Made by a program: the position numbers and the translations under genes. The notes beneath the pieces are model-generated. The model did not search any database and was not told the DNA's origin. It saw only the letters and a program-made list of their open reading frames with translations. A stretch of 64,000 nucleotides of DNA. It comes from Rhodovulum sp. P5. GTDB lineage: Bacteria > Pseudomonadota > Alphaproteobacteria > Rhodobacterales > Rhodobacteraceae. Location of the stretch: contig NZ_CP015039.1 of the NCBI RefSeq assembly GCF_002079305.1, forward strand, positions 3,891,501-3,955,500, in the 5' to 3' direction. Below are positions 16,824 through 24,156 of the stretch, piece by piece (within the stretch, counting starts at the first letter, position 1; every line of letters begins with the position of its first letter).

Positions 16824-17966
16824 TTGAAACCGCTTGCTACCACAGCCCTTTCTGCCGTGCTGACCCTTGGGGTCGCGGGCGCGGCCACTGCCGAGATCCG
16901 CATCGGATCCAGCCTGTCGACCACCGGTCCGGCCTCGTTCCTTGGCGACCCCGAGGCGAAGACGCTGGAAATGATGGTCGAGGAGATCAACGCCGCCGGC
17001 GGCATCGATGGCGAGATGATCGAACTGATCGTCTATGACGACGGCGCCGACCCGAACAAGGCGCGCACCTTTGCCACCCGCCTGATCGAGGATGACGAGG
17101 TCGTCGCCATCGTGGGTGGTTCCACGACTGGGGCGACCATGGCGATCATGTCGGTGGCCGAGGACAACGAGGTGCCATTCATCTCGTTCGCCGGGTCGAT
17201 CAAGATCATCGATCCGGTCAATCCGTGGGTGTTCAAGACGCCCCATACCGACCGCATGGCCTGCCAGAAGATCTTCACCGACATGGCCGCGCGGGGATTC
17301 ACCAAGGTCGGCATGATCTCGGGCACCGGGGGTTTCGGCGCCTCGATGCAGGCCCAGTGCAAGGACGTGGCGCCCGATTTCGGGATCGAGATCGTGGCCG
17401 ATGAGACCTATGGGCCCAAAGACGCGGACATGACCCCGCAACTGACCAAGATCCGCAATACCGAAGGCGTGCAGGCGGTGCTGAACCCCGGCTTCGGGCA
17501 GGGGCCGGCGATTGTCACCCGCAACTACAAGCAACTGGCCATCGACCTGCCATTCTATCAGTCGCATGGCGTGGCCTCGGATGCCTTTATCGATCTGGCC
17601 GGGGCCGATGCGGCCGAGGGCGTGCGCCTGCCGGGCACCGCGCTGCTGATTGCTGACCAGTTGGGCGAGGACGACCCGCAGCGCGAGGTCGTGCAAGCCT
17701 ACCAGACCGCCTATGAGGCGCGCTATGGCATGGAGGTGTCGACCTTCGGCGGCTATGCCCATGACGGTCTGATGCTGATGGTCGATGCGATCCGCCGTGC
17801 CGGCAGCACCGAGCCGGAGGCGATCCGCGACGCGCTGGAGGCGACCGACGGCCTGGTCGGGACGACGGGCACCTATACCTTCACGCCAGAGGATCACCTT
17901 GGCCTCGATCTCAGCGCGTTCCGCCTGCTTGAGATCGGAAACGGCGGCTGGGTTCCGGTCGAGTGA
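16824..17966 (+). CDS. livK: Branched-chain/aromatic amino acid ABC transporter substrate-binding protein
   Basis: Periplasmic binding protein of the leucine/amide/aromatic family (HAAT), 380 residues. It has a signal peptide (KPLATTALSAVLTLGVAGAA, cleavage near ATAE), then IRIGSSLSTTGPASFLG, the typical first strand and ligand loop. GGSTTGATMAIMSVAEDNEV and TFGGYAHDGLMLMVDAIRRA also match. The start is TTG at 16824, preceded by a strong GGAGGAG site; no ATG fits. Being first in the liv cluster and divergent from paaIK, its ligand may be an aromatic compound or acid, but this is inference. Confidence 0.87.
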   Translation: MKPLATTALSAVLTLGVAGAATAEIRIGSSLSTTGPASFLGDPEAKTLEMMVEEINAAGGIDGEMIELIVYDDGADPNKARTFATRLIEDDEVVAIVGGSTTGATMAIMSVAEDNEVPFISFAGSIKIIDPVNPWVFKTPHTDRMACQKIFTDMAARGFTKVGMISGTGGFGASMQAQCKDVAPDFGIEIVADETYGPKDADMTPQLTKIRNTEGVQAVLNPGFGQGPAIVTRNYKQLAIDLPFYQSHGVASDAFIDLAGADAAEGVRLPGTALLIADQLGEDDPQREVVQAYQTAYEARYGMEVSTFGGYAHDGLMLMVDAIRRAGSTEPEAIRDALEATDGLVGTTGTYTFTPEDHLGLDLSAFRLLEIGNGGWVPVE

Positions 17967-17975
17967 TGTGAAACC

Positions 17976-18008
17976 CGGGTGGCATCCGGCCGGGCCGGGT
18001 GCCACCCG
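17976..18008 (+). other. Strong intercistronic hairpin between livK and livH
   Basis: A 9-bp outer stem (CGGGTGGCA/TGCCACCCG), one mismatch, then an inner CCGGC/GCCGG stem. The structure begins 10 bases after the livK stop. Such elements between a binding-protein gene and its permease usually stabilise the upstream message or partly terminate transcription, giving an excess of binding protein. Confidence 0.5.
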
Positions 18009-18079
18009 ACGCGAAAGGGGGCTGCCTTGCCCGCCGCGCCAGACCTTTCCACCCTATGCCAGACGATCCGGGGGCGCCG

Positions 18080-18952
18080 ATGGATGCGCTGATGCAGTTC
18101 CTGTTGTCCGGTGTCACGGTCGGCGCGGTCTACGCGCTGGTCGCGCTGGGCTTTACCATCATCTACAACGCCTCGGACGTGGTGAACTTCGCGCAGGGCG
18201 AGTTCGTCATGCTGGGCGGCATGATCACCGTCTTTGCCTTTCAGGCCGGGTTGCCCCTGCCACTGGCGGCCGTGATCGCCATTGCGGCCACCGCGGCCAT
18301 CGGGGTGGGGCTGAACCGTCTGGCCATCGAACCGGCCCGCGGCGCACCGGTGGTGTCGCTGATCATCATCACCATCGGCGCCTCGATCCTGATCCGCGGC
18401 GCGGCGCAGTTGATCTTTGACAAGCAGATCCACCGCTTTCCGGCCTTTTCCGGCGACGACCCGATCCATATGATGGGCGCGACGATCCTGCCGCAAAGCC
18501 TTTGGGTGATCGCGGGGGCCATCGTCGTGTTCCTGGCGCTGTGGCTGTTCTTCAAGAAGACCCTGATCGGCAAGGCGGTGCTGGCGACGTCGAACAACCG
18601 GACAGCGGCGCAACTGGTGGGGATCAACACGAAATGGGTGATGACCCTGTCTTTTGCCCTGTCGGCGGGGATCGGGGCCTTTGCCGGGGTGCTGGTGACG
18701 CCCGTCACGATGGTCAGCTATGACGTGGGCGTCGCGCTGGCGCTGAAAGGGTTCGCCGCGGCGATGCTGGGCGGGATGGGCAACCCCAAGGGCGCACTGG
18801 TGGGCGGGCTGCTGCTGGGGCTGATGGAGGCGCTGACCGCCGGATATCTGAGTTCGCAATACAAGGACGCGGTGGCGTTTATCGTCATCCTCGGCGTGCT
18901 GTTCGTGATGCCGCAGGGCCTGTTCGGCAAATCCACGACGGAGCGGGTGTGA
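18080..18952 (+). CDS. livH: Branched-chain amino acid ABC transporter permease LivH
   Basis: Inner-membrane permease of 290 residues with about eight hydrophobic segments. It has the LivH N-terminus MDALMQFLLSGVTVGAVYAL and the motif ALGFTIIYNASDVVNFAQGE. Near the C-terminus is GFAAAMLGGMGNPKGALVGG, the EAA-like cytoplasmic loop. The start at 18080 matches the usual N-terminus; ATG 18056 would add eight residues. The stop is followed at once by livM. Confidence 0.88.
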   Translation: MDALMQFLLSGVTVGAVYALVALGFTIIYNASDVVNFAQGEFVMLGGMITVFAFQAGLPLPLAAVIAIAATAAIGVGLNRLAIEPARGAPVVSLIIITIGASILIRGAAQLIFDKQIHRFPAFSGDDPIHMMGATILPQSLWVIAGAIVVFLALWLFFKKTLIGKAVLATSNNRTAAQLVGINTKWVMTLSFALSAGIGAFAGVLVTPVTMVSYDVGVALALKGFAAAMLGGMGNPKGALVGGLLLGLMEALTAGYLSSQYKDAVAFIVILGVLFVMPQGLFGKSTTERV

Positions 18953-18954
18953 GG

Positions 18955-19910
18955 ATGGGCAACTCGTCGAAATGGGCGCAGCTTCTGATCCTCTTGGTGC
19001 TGATCGTCGTGCTGCCGGTGTTCTTCCCCTCGGGCTATTACTACCGGGTGGGGCGCTGATCTTTGTCAACGGGCTGGCGGTCATCGGCATCGTGATCCTG
19101 ACAGGCTATGCCGGGCAGATCAGCCTTGGCCATGCGGGCTTTGCCGGGATCGGGGCCTATGCCTGCGCGCTGGCGCCACCGAATCTGGGGCTGCATCCGG
19201 CGCTGGCCGCGCTGTTGGGGGCCGTGCTGTCGGGCGGGTTGGCATGGCTGGTGGGCCGGCCGATCCTGCGGCTGAAGGGCTACTACCTTGCGGTGGCGAG
19301 CCTTGGTTTCGGGATCCTTGTCGCCATGGTGCTGACAAACGAACGCGGCCTGACCGGCGGGCCGGACGGCATTTCGGTCGCCGATCCGGGCCTGCGGGCG
19401 GTGCTGAAGGACATGGGCCTGAAGCTGACAGGGGGCGAGTTCTGGTATTGGGCCTGCGGCGCCATCCTGCTGATCGGGGCGTGGGTCGCGCTGAACCTTG
19501 CGGGCAGCCCCACGGGCCGGGCCCTGCGCGCCCTGCACGGGTCGGAGGTCGCGGCCAGCACGGTCGGTGTCGACGTCGCCCGGATGAAGTTGCAGGCATT
19601 CGTCATTTCGGCGGTCTATGCCTCGGTCGCGGGGTCGCTGCTGGCGATGCAGAACCGGTTCATCACGCCCGATGTCGCGGGCTTCATGCATTCCATCGAG
19701 ATGGTGACCATGGCGGTGCTGGGGGGCGTGGGGTCCGTTCTTGGCGCGACCTTCGGCGCGGTGATCCTGACGCTGTTGCCGCAGGTGCTGACGGTCTTTG
19801 CGGAATATGAGCAGGTGATGCTGGGCCTTGTGATGATCCTCGTGATGATCTTCATGCCGCAGGGGCTGTTGCCGTCCATCACCCGCAAGCTGAGGGGGCG
19901 GGGGGAATGA
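18955..19910 (+). pseudogene. livM: Branched-chain amino acid ABC transporter permease LivM, frameshifted as sequenced
   Basis: Second permease of the Liv importer. From ATG 18955 the frame reads MGNSSKWAQLLILLVLIVVL and reaches FPSGYYYRVGR, then TGA at 19057. In the next frame the protein continues GALIFVNGLAVIGIVILTGY and AGQISLGHAGFAGIGAY, the hallmark LivM motif, and ends at 19910. Adding one G to the GGGG run at 19050-19053 joins the parts into a normal protein of about 318 residues. Translation from ATG 18972 would give a nonsense N-terminus. Since three other genes have the same homopolymer defect, a sequencing error is more likely than a dead gene. Confidence 0.85.
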
Positions 19911-20686
19911 ACCTCTTGTCGGTCGAAGGGCTGGGGATCAGTTTCGGCGGGTTGCGCGCCGTGCATGATGTCGGCCTGTCCGTCAAGGCGGGAGAGATCG
20001 TCTCGATCATCGGGCCGAACGGGGCGGGCAAGACGACGCTTTTCAACATGATTTCGGGCCTTTACCTGCCGCAGGCCGGGCGGGTGTGGCTGGACGGGCA
20101 GGATGTCACCGGTATGGCCCCGCATCTGCTGGCCCGGCGGGGGCTCTCGCGCACCTTCCAGAACCTGCAGATCTTCCAGACGATGAGCGTTCTGGAAAAT
20201 GTCGCGGCGGGGTTCCACCTGCGCGAACGCGGGCCGGTCTGGGCCGATCTGCTGTCCCTGCCCGGATCGCGCCGCCGCACGGCACGGACGCTTTCGGGCG
20301 CGCGCGACCTGCTGGCCCGCGTGGGGCTGGAGCGCGCGGCGGAGCAGGAGGCAGGCGCGCTGTCCTATGGCGCGCTGAAGCGGCTGGAGATCGCGCGGGC
20401 ACTGGCCGTCTCGCCCCGTCTGTTGCTGCTGGACGAACCGGCGGCGGGTTGCAATGCGGTCGAGACCGAGGAGATCGACCGGCTGATCGCGGACCTCGCG
20501 GCCTCTGGCATCGCGATCCTGCTGGTGGAGCATGACATGAAGCTGGTCATGCGGATTTCCAACCACATCGTCGTGCTGGACCATGGCGAAAAGATCGCCG
20601 AGGGGGACCCGGCCACGGTCAGCCGCAACCCTGCGGTCATTGCCGCCTATCTGGGCACGGGGGAGGGCGCCCATGCTGACGGTTGA
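19907..20686 (+). CDS. livG: Branched-chain amino acid ABC transporter ATP-binding protein LivG
   Basis: ATPase of 259 residues with Walker A GPNGAGKTT, Q-loop LSRTFQNLQIF, the LivG-style signature LSYGALKRLEIARAL, Walker B LLLLDEPAAGCNAVE and switch His LLVEHDMKLV. The usual LivG sequence AGLNP appears here as AGCNA, a mild change. It overlaps livM by 4 bases and livF by 14. It pairs with LivF to energise LivHM. Confidence 0.9.
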   Translation: MNLLSVEGLGISFGGLRAVHDVGLSVKAGEIVSIIGPNGAGKTTLFNMISGLYLPQAGRVWLDGQDVTGMAPHLLARRGLSRTFQNLQIFQTMSVLENVAAGFHLRERGPVWADLLSLPGSRRRTARTLSGARDLLARVGLERAAEQEAGALSYGALKRLEIARALAVSPRLLLLDEPAAGCNAVETEEIDRLIADLAASGIAILLVEHDMKLVMRISNHIVVLDHGEKIAEGDPATVSRNPAVIAAYLGTGEGAHADG

Positions 20687-21374
20687 GGGATTGCGCGCGC
20701 GCTATGGTCGGATCGAGGTCTTGCACGGCGTCGATCTGCAGGTGCGGTCCGGCGAGATCGTCACCGTGGTGGGGGCCAACGGGGCGGGCAAGACGACGCT
20801 TCTGCGCTGCCTGTCGGGTATTCAGCCGATCACCGACGGTCAGGTGATCTTTCGCGGCGAACCCTACACCGCGACGCCCGCGCACAAGCGGCTGCGCCAT
20901 GGGCTCGCCCATGTGCCCGAGGGGCGGCAGATCTTCACCAACCTGACGGTGGAGGACAACCTGCGCCTTGGGGCGTTTCTCTATTCCGACGACCGGGTGG
21001 CGCGGGATATGGAGGACGCCTTTGCCCTGTTCCCGGTGCTGCGGGAAAAGCGCAACCTGAACGCCGGTGGCCTGTCGGGGGGCCAGCAGCAGATGCTGGC
21101 CATAGCGCGCGCGCTGATGGGGCGGCCGTCGTGCCTGTTGCTGGACGAACCGTCCATGGGGCTGGCGCCGATCCTGGTGGAGCAGATCTTCGACGTGGTC
21201 AGGGGCATGAAGGCGCTGGGCGTCACCGTGCTGCTGGTGGAACAGAATGCCCATGGCGCGCTGAAAGTCGCTGACCGGGCTTATGTGATGGAGACGGGGC
21301 GGATCAGCATGAGCGGCACGGCCGAAGAGATGATCGCCGATCCGGGCGTCCGGGCCGCCTATCTGGGGATCTGA
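20673..21374 (+). CDS. livF: Branched-chain amino acid ABC transporter ATP-binding protein LivF
   Basis: ATPase of 233 residues starting MLTVEGLRARYGRIEVLHGV. It carries Walker A GANGAGKTT, HVPEGRQIFTNLTVEDNL (typical LivF), signature LSGGQQQMLAIARAL, Walker B LLLDEPSMGLAP and switch VEQNAHGAL. The start at 20673 lies within the end of livG, so the two are translationally coupled. It is the last gene of livKHMGF and is followed by a clear terminator. Confidence 0.92.
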   Translation: MLTVEGLRARYGRIEVLHGVDLQVRSGEIVTVVGANGAGKTTLLRCLSGIQPITDGQVIFRGEPYTATPAHKRLRHGLAHVPEGRQIFTNLTVEDNLRLGAFLYSDDRVARDMEDAFALFPVLREKRNLNAGGLSGGQQQMLAIARALMGRPSCLLLDEPSMGLAPILVEQIFDVVRGMKALGVTVLLVEQNAHGALKVADRAYVMETGRISMSGTAEEMIADPGVRAAYLGI

Positions 21375-21401
21375 CCGCCTGCGGTTGGTCGGGCGAAACG
21401 C

Positions 21402-21435
21402 AAAGGGCCCGGACCGGGATGGTGCGGGCCCTTTT
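21402..21435. terminator. Bidirectional intrinsic terminator
   Basis: A perfect 10-bp stem AAAGGGCCCG/CGGGCCCTTT with a 13-base loop and T/A tracts on both sides. It lies between livF (plus) and the bactofilin gene (minus) and should stop both transcripts. Confidence 0.75.
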
Positions 21436-21463
21436 GGGTAGCTCTTGGCAGACCGATCCGGTC

Positions 21464-21996
21464 TCAGGCCTTCGGCGCGGTGCCGGCTGCGGCGGGGGCC
21501 CCGGATTGGGCGGGGGCCGCTGCCGGCTGCGGTGCGCGCTTGCCGGTGTTCAGCGGGTCGTCCTGCCGCTGGACCGAGCCCTCGAAATGGGCGCCGCTTT
21601 CGATCGCGATGGTCTTGTGGATGATGTCGCCTTCCACCCGTGCGGTCGAGGTCAGGCGCACCTTCAGGCCACGCACGCGCCCGATGACGCGCCCGTTGAT
21701 GACCACGTCATCGGCGACGACTTCGCCCTTGATGATGGCGGCTTCGCCGACGGTCAGCAGATGGGCCTGGATGTCGCCATCGATATTGCCCTCGACCTGG
21801 ATATCGCCAGAGGTCTTGAGGTTGCCGGTGACCACGAGGTCGGACGACAGCATGGAGGCAGGGGGTTTCGCCTTGGGGGGGTGGGCATTGTTGGTTTGTC
21901 TCCGCCGGGGCGCGGGGCGCTGGCCTCGGGCGCCCGGGCCTTGTCGGCATCGCCGGCTTTCGGGCCGGGTTCGTTGATCCTGCTTTTAGAAAACAT
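21464..21996 (-). CDS. Bactofilin (polymer-forming cytoskeletal protein), frameshifted as sequenced
   Basis: Bactofilins form filaments that organise local cell-wall synthesis. The core beta-helix is clear from residue MLSSDLVVTGNLKTSGD through VEGDIIHKTIAIESGAHFEG. The N-terminal part, MFSKSRINEPGPKAGDADKA starting at 21996, is in another frame. Adding one C in the seven-C run (plus-strand G run 21875-21881) joins them through PTPPKAKPPASMLSSDL to give about 177 residues. As sequenced, only ATG 21853 gives an intact core of 129 residues. The full start lies 11 bases inside the end of the upstream M23 peptidase gene. The tail is rich in Pro and Ala. Confidence 0.83.
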
Positions 21997-23332
21997 CTCT
22001 GGCCGCCTTGATGTAGGTCGTGGGGTTCACGGGTGTATCGCCGACGCGCACCTCATAGTGCAGATGGGTGCCGGTCGACCGTCCGGAACTTCCCATATCA
22101 CCGATCCTGTCCCCGCGCGAGACCCTTTGCCCCTCTTTCACGCGGAGGCGAGACAGGTGCCCATACCGGGTTTCCAGACCGAATTCGTGCTTGATCTTGA
22201 CCATGCGGCCATAGCCCGAAACCCATCCGGCCTTGGTCACCACGCCGTCGGCGGTGGCATAGATCGGCGTGCCGTGGCCGGCGGCCATGTCCGCGCCTTC
22301 ATGCATGCTGTAGCGGCCCGTGGTCGGGTGGCGGCGCATGCCAAAGGGGCTGGTGTAGCGGAACGCGGATTTCAGGGGCATGGCAAAGGGCAGTTTCTCT
22401 GCCGCGATGCGGTACAGGTTCAACTCGTCCAGCCGGTTCAGCAATTCGGACGCGCGCAGCTCGTCGGCCGTGGGCGTGGCGGCGGACCCCTTGGAGGACA
22501 CCGCGATCGGAACCAGCGGACCGCCGATGCCGTTATAGCCTTCGCGCACCTCGTCGATCAGCTCGTCGGTGGACAGCCCCGCCTTGCGGAACATCTTGTC
22601 CAAAGGCTCGACCGAGATCGCCAGGGCTTCTTCCAGCGTGTTGAAGATGCGATCATTGCGCTGCTCGACCAGCTTGCGCTCATAGGCCAGCGCCTCGGCC
22701 AGTTCATAGGCGGCGGCAGCATCTGCCGCGACGGTCTCGCGTTCCATCGCCGCGGTGTCGAGCGCGGAGGACAGGAAGGCCAGCATGTCCTGCATGTCGG
22801 CCGTGCGCGGCTTGGCAGTATCATCGCCCTGCTCAGTGCCCTCGATCTTCGCCACCAGTTGCGCCTGCGCGGCGCGGGCCTGATCGCGTTCGGCAAGCGT
22901 GCGGCGCAGGGTTTTCTGTACGACCTCGATCCCGGTTTCGAGTTCCCGCCGGCGTTCCTCCGACGCAAGAAGGGCCGACTGCATCTTCGACACTTCCGCC
23001 ATGGCGAGGCTGAAGCGTTCCTGCGCGGCCAGAACCTCTTCCACCCGGCGGTCGCGTTCTTCGGCCAGCGCATTGATGCGGGTGTCGTAAAGCGCCTGGT
23101 CGCGGCGGGCCTGTTCGCGCAGGTTGCCGGCGCCGATCCCGTCCATCAGCAGCAGCGCCGACGAGATCATCGCCCATGCCACAAGGACGGCCGCGCCGGA
23201 GCCGATCAAGAAGATGGAGGAGGGTGTCAACCTCACGAACCGGGTGCTGTCTTCCGAACGGAGAAACAGACGCTGTTCCGGAATGTAGCGCCCAAGCGCC
23301 ACGTCAAAGCGGTGAATCAGTCGCGCCGTCAA
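21986..23332 (-). CDS. M23 family peptidoglycan endopeptidase with coiled coil
   Basis: Membrane-anchored LytM-type metallopeptidase of 448 residues. A short cytoplasmic N-terminus precedes a membrane helix (IFLIGSGAAVLVAWAMISSA, near residue 40). A long Glu/Ala/Arg-rich coiled coil spans about 75-230. A C-terminal M23 domain has SPFGMRRHPTTGRYSMHEGA with the zinc His and Asp (HEGAD), YGHLSRLRVKEGQ and HLHYEVRV. The start is TTG at 23332 after GATGAGG. It is followed by, and overlaps, the bactofilin gene. Such pairs act in cell-shape control, the bactofilin positioning the hydrolase. Confidence 0.85.
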   Translation of the reverse strand: MTARLIHRFDVALGRYIPEQRLFLRSEDSTRFVRLTPSSIFLIGSGAAVLVAWAMISSALLLMDGIGAGNLREQARRDQALYDTRINALAEERDRRVEEVLAAQERFSLAMAEVSKMQSALLASEERRRELETGIEVVQKTLRRTLAERDQARAAQAQLVAKIEGTEQGDDTAKPRTADMQDMLAFLSSALDTAAMERETVAADAAAAYELAEALAYERKLVEQRNDRIFNTLEEALAISVEPLDKMFRKAGLSTDELIDEVREGYNGIGGPLVPIAVSSKGSAATPTADELRASELLNRLDELNLYRIAAEKLPFAMPLKSAFRYTSPFGMRRHPTTGRYSMHEGADMAAGHGTPIYATADGVVTKAGWVSGYGRMVKIKHEFGLETRYGHLSRLRVKEGQRVSRGDRIGDMGSSGRSTGTHLHYEVRVGDTPVNPTTYIKAARDVF

Positions 23333-23466
23333 TGCTTTGCCTCATCTGCCCATTGTCATTCGGTCAGACGCGCCGTGCCCCGGCTTCGTCTTCCCGTGCG
23401 TATCCAGCGGCCTGCTCTGCCGCAAGGCTTTTAACGAAGTGTACATCTTTTGTGCGGCTTGTCGCC

Positions 23467-23489
23467 CGAAAACCGGCAAAAGTTTGCCG
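23467..23489 (-). terminator. Putative intrinsic terminator downstream of bcp
   Basis: On the minus strand, CGGCAAACTTTTGCCG followed by GTTTTC makes a short hairpin with a T-run, 70-95 bases after the bcp stop. A wider inverted repeat CCGATGCG (23487-23494)/CGCATCGG (23513-23520) overlaps it. Either may instead be an operator for the peptidase-bactofilin operon. Confidence 0.4.
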
Positions 23490-23561
23490 ATGCGCGAAAA
23501 TCGTGTCTTACACGCATCGGTTGTAACGCGGCTGTCACAGTTTTCTGACGCCCCGCGGGAC

Positions 23562-24023
23562 TCAGAGGGCCTTCACGGCCTCCAGAACCTCTTCGGCATG
23601 GCCGGGCACCTTGACCTTTCGCCAGATGCGCGCGAGTTGCCCGTTGCCGTCGATCAGGAAGGTGGAGCGTTCGATCCCCATATAGGTCTTGCCGTACATC
23701 TTCTTTTCGACCCAGGTTCCGTAGGCTTCGCAAACGGTGCCGTCCTCATCGGACAAGAGCGGCACGGTCAACTCGTGCTTGGTGCGGAACTTGGCGTGTT
23801 TGGCGACCGTGTCCTTTGACAGGCCGAAGACCTTTGCGCCGGCGGCCTCGAACTCCGGCTGCAAGGCGCTGAAGGCAATGGCTTCCTTGGTGCATCCGCT
23901 CGTGTCATCCTTGGGGTAGAAATAAAGAACCACGGGGGCGGGGCGCAGGGCCGAAAGGGTGATGTCGTCGCCCCCGTCCTGGGGCAGAGTGAAATCGGGC
24001 GCTGTCTGGCCGGTATCGATCAT
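23562..24023 (-). CDS. bcp: Thioredoxin-dependent peroxiredoxin (Bcp/PrxQ)
   Basis: Peroxiredoxin of 153 residues that reduces H2O2 and organic hydroperoxides. The peroxidatic Cys is in YFYPKDDTSGCTKEAIAF, near residue 44. The resolving Cys that many Bcp proteins carry five residues later is absent (Ile here). Another Cys occurs in GTVCEAYGTW, so this may be a variant resolving arrangement. Length and the C-terminal VKVPGHAEEVLEAV are typical. It appears to be a single gene, divergent from the yhdP-like gene. Confidence 0.9.
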   Translation of the reverse strand: MIDTGQTAPDFTLPQDGGDDITLSALRPAPVVLYFYPKDDTSGCTKEAIAFSALQPEFEAAGAKVFGLSKDTVAKHAKFRTKHELTVPLLSDEDGTVCEAYGTWVEKKMYGKTYMGIERSTFLIDGNGQLARIWRKVKVPGHAEEVLEAVKAL

Positions 24024-24131
24024 CGCTGGTTGATCCTTCGGGTTGTCAGGGTGGTGCGAAAGAAAAATTCAATCGCGCAGCGGCATAGGATAGGTGCAGC
24101 GTGCGGGCAGACAAGCGGCAGGAACAATTCA

Positions 24132-24148
24132 CCGGCCTTGCAGGCCGG
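24132..24148 (+). other. Hairpin next to the ribosome-binding site of the AsmA/YhdP-like gene
   Basis: CCGGCCT-TGC-AGGCCGG, a perfect 7-bp stem with a 3-base loop that ends directly before the GGAG Shine-Dalgarno sequence and 8 bases before the ATG. It could influence translation of the very long downstream protein or be a chance GC hairpin. Confidence 0.35.
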
Positions 24149-24156
24149 AGACCAAG

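Noticed and set aside
18972..19059. Alternative start of livM at ATG 18972
   Set aside because: The resulting N-terminus is polar and unlike LivM, whereas the frame from 18955 gives a proper hydrophobic start up to the homopolymer break.
21419..23434. A 671-codon plus-strand frame opposite bactofilin and M23 peptidase
   Set aside because: Low-complexity shadow sequence; both minus-strand genes have full conserved domains.
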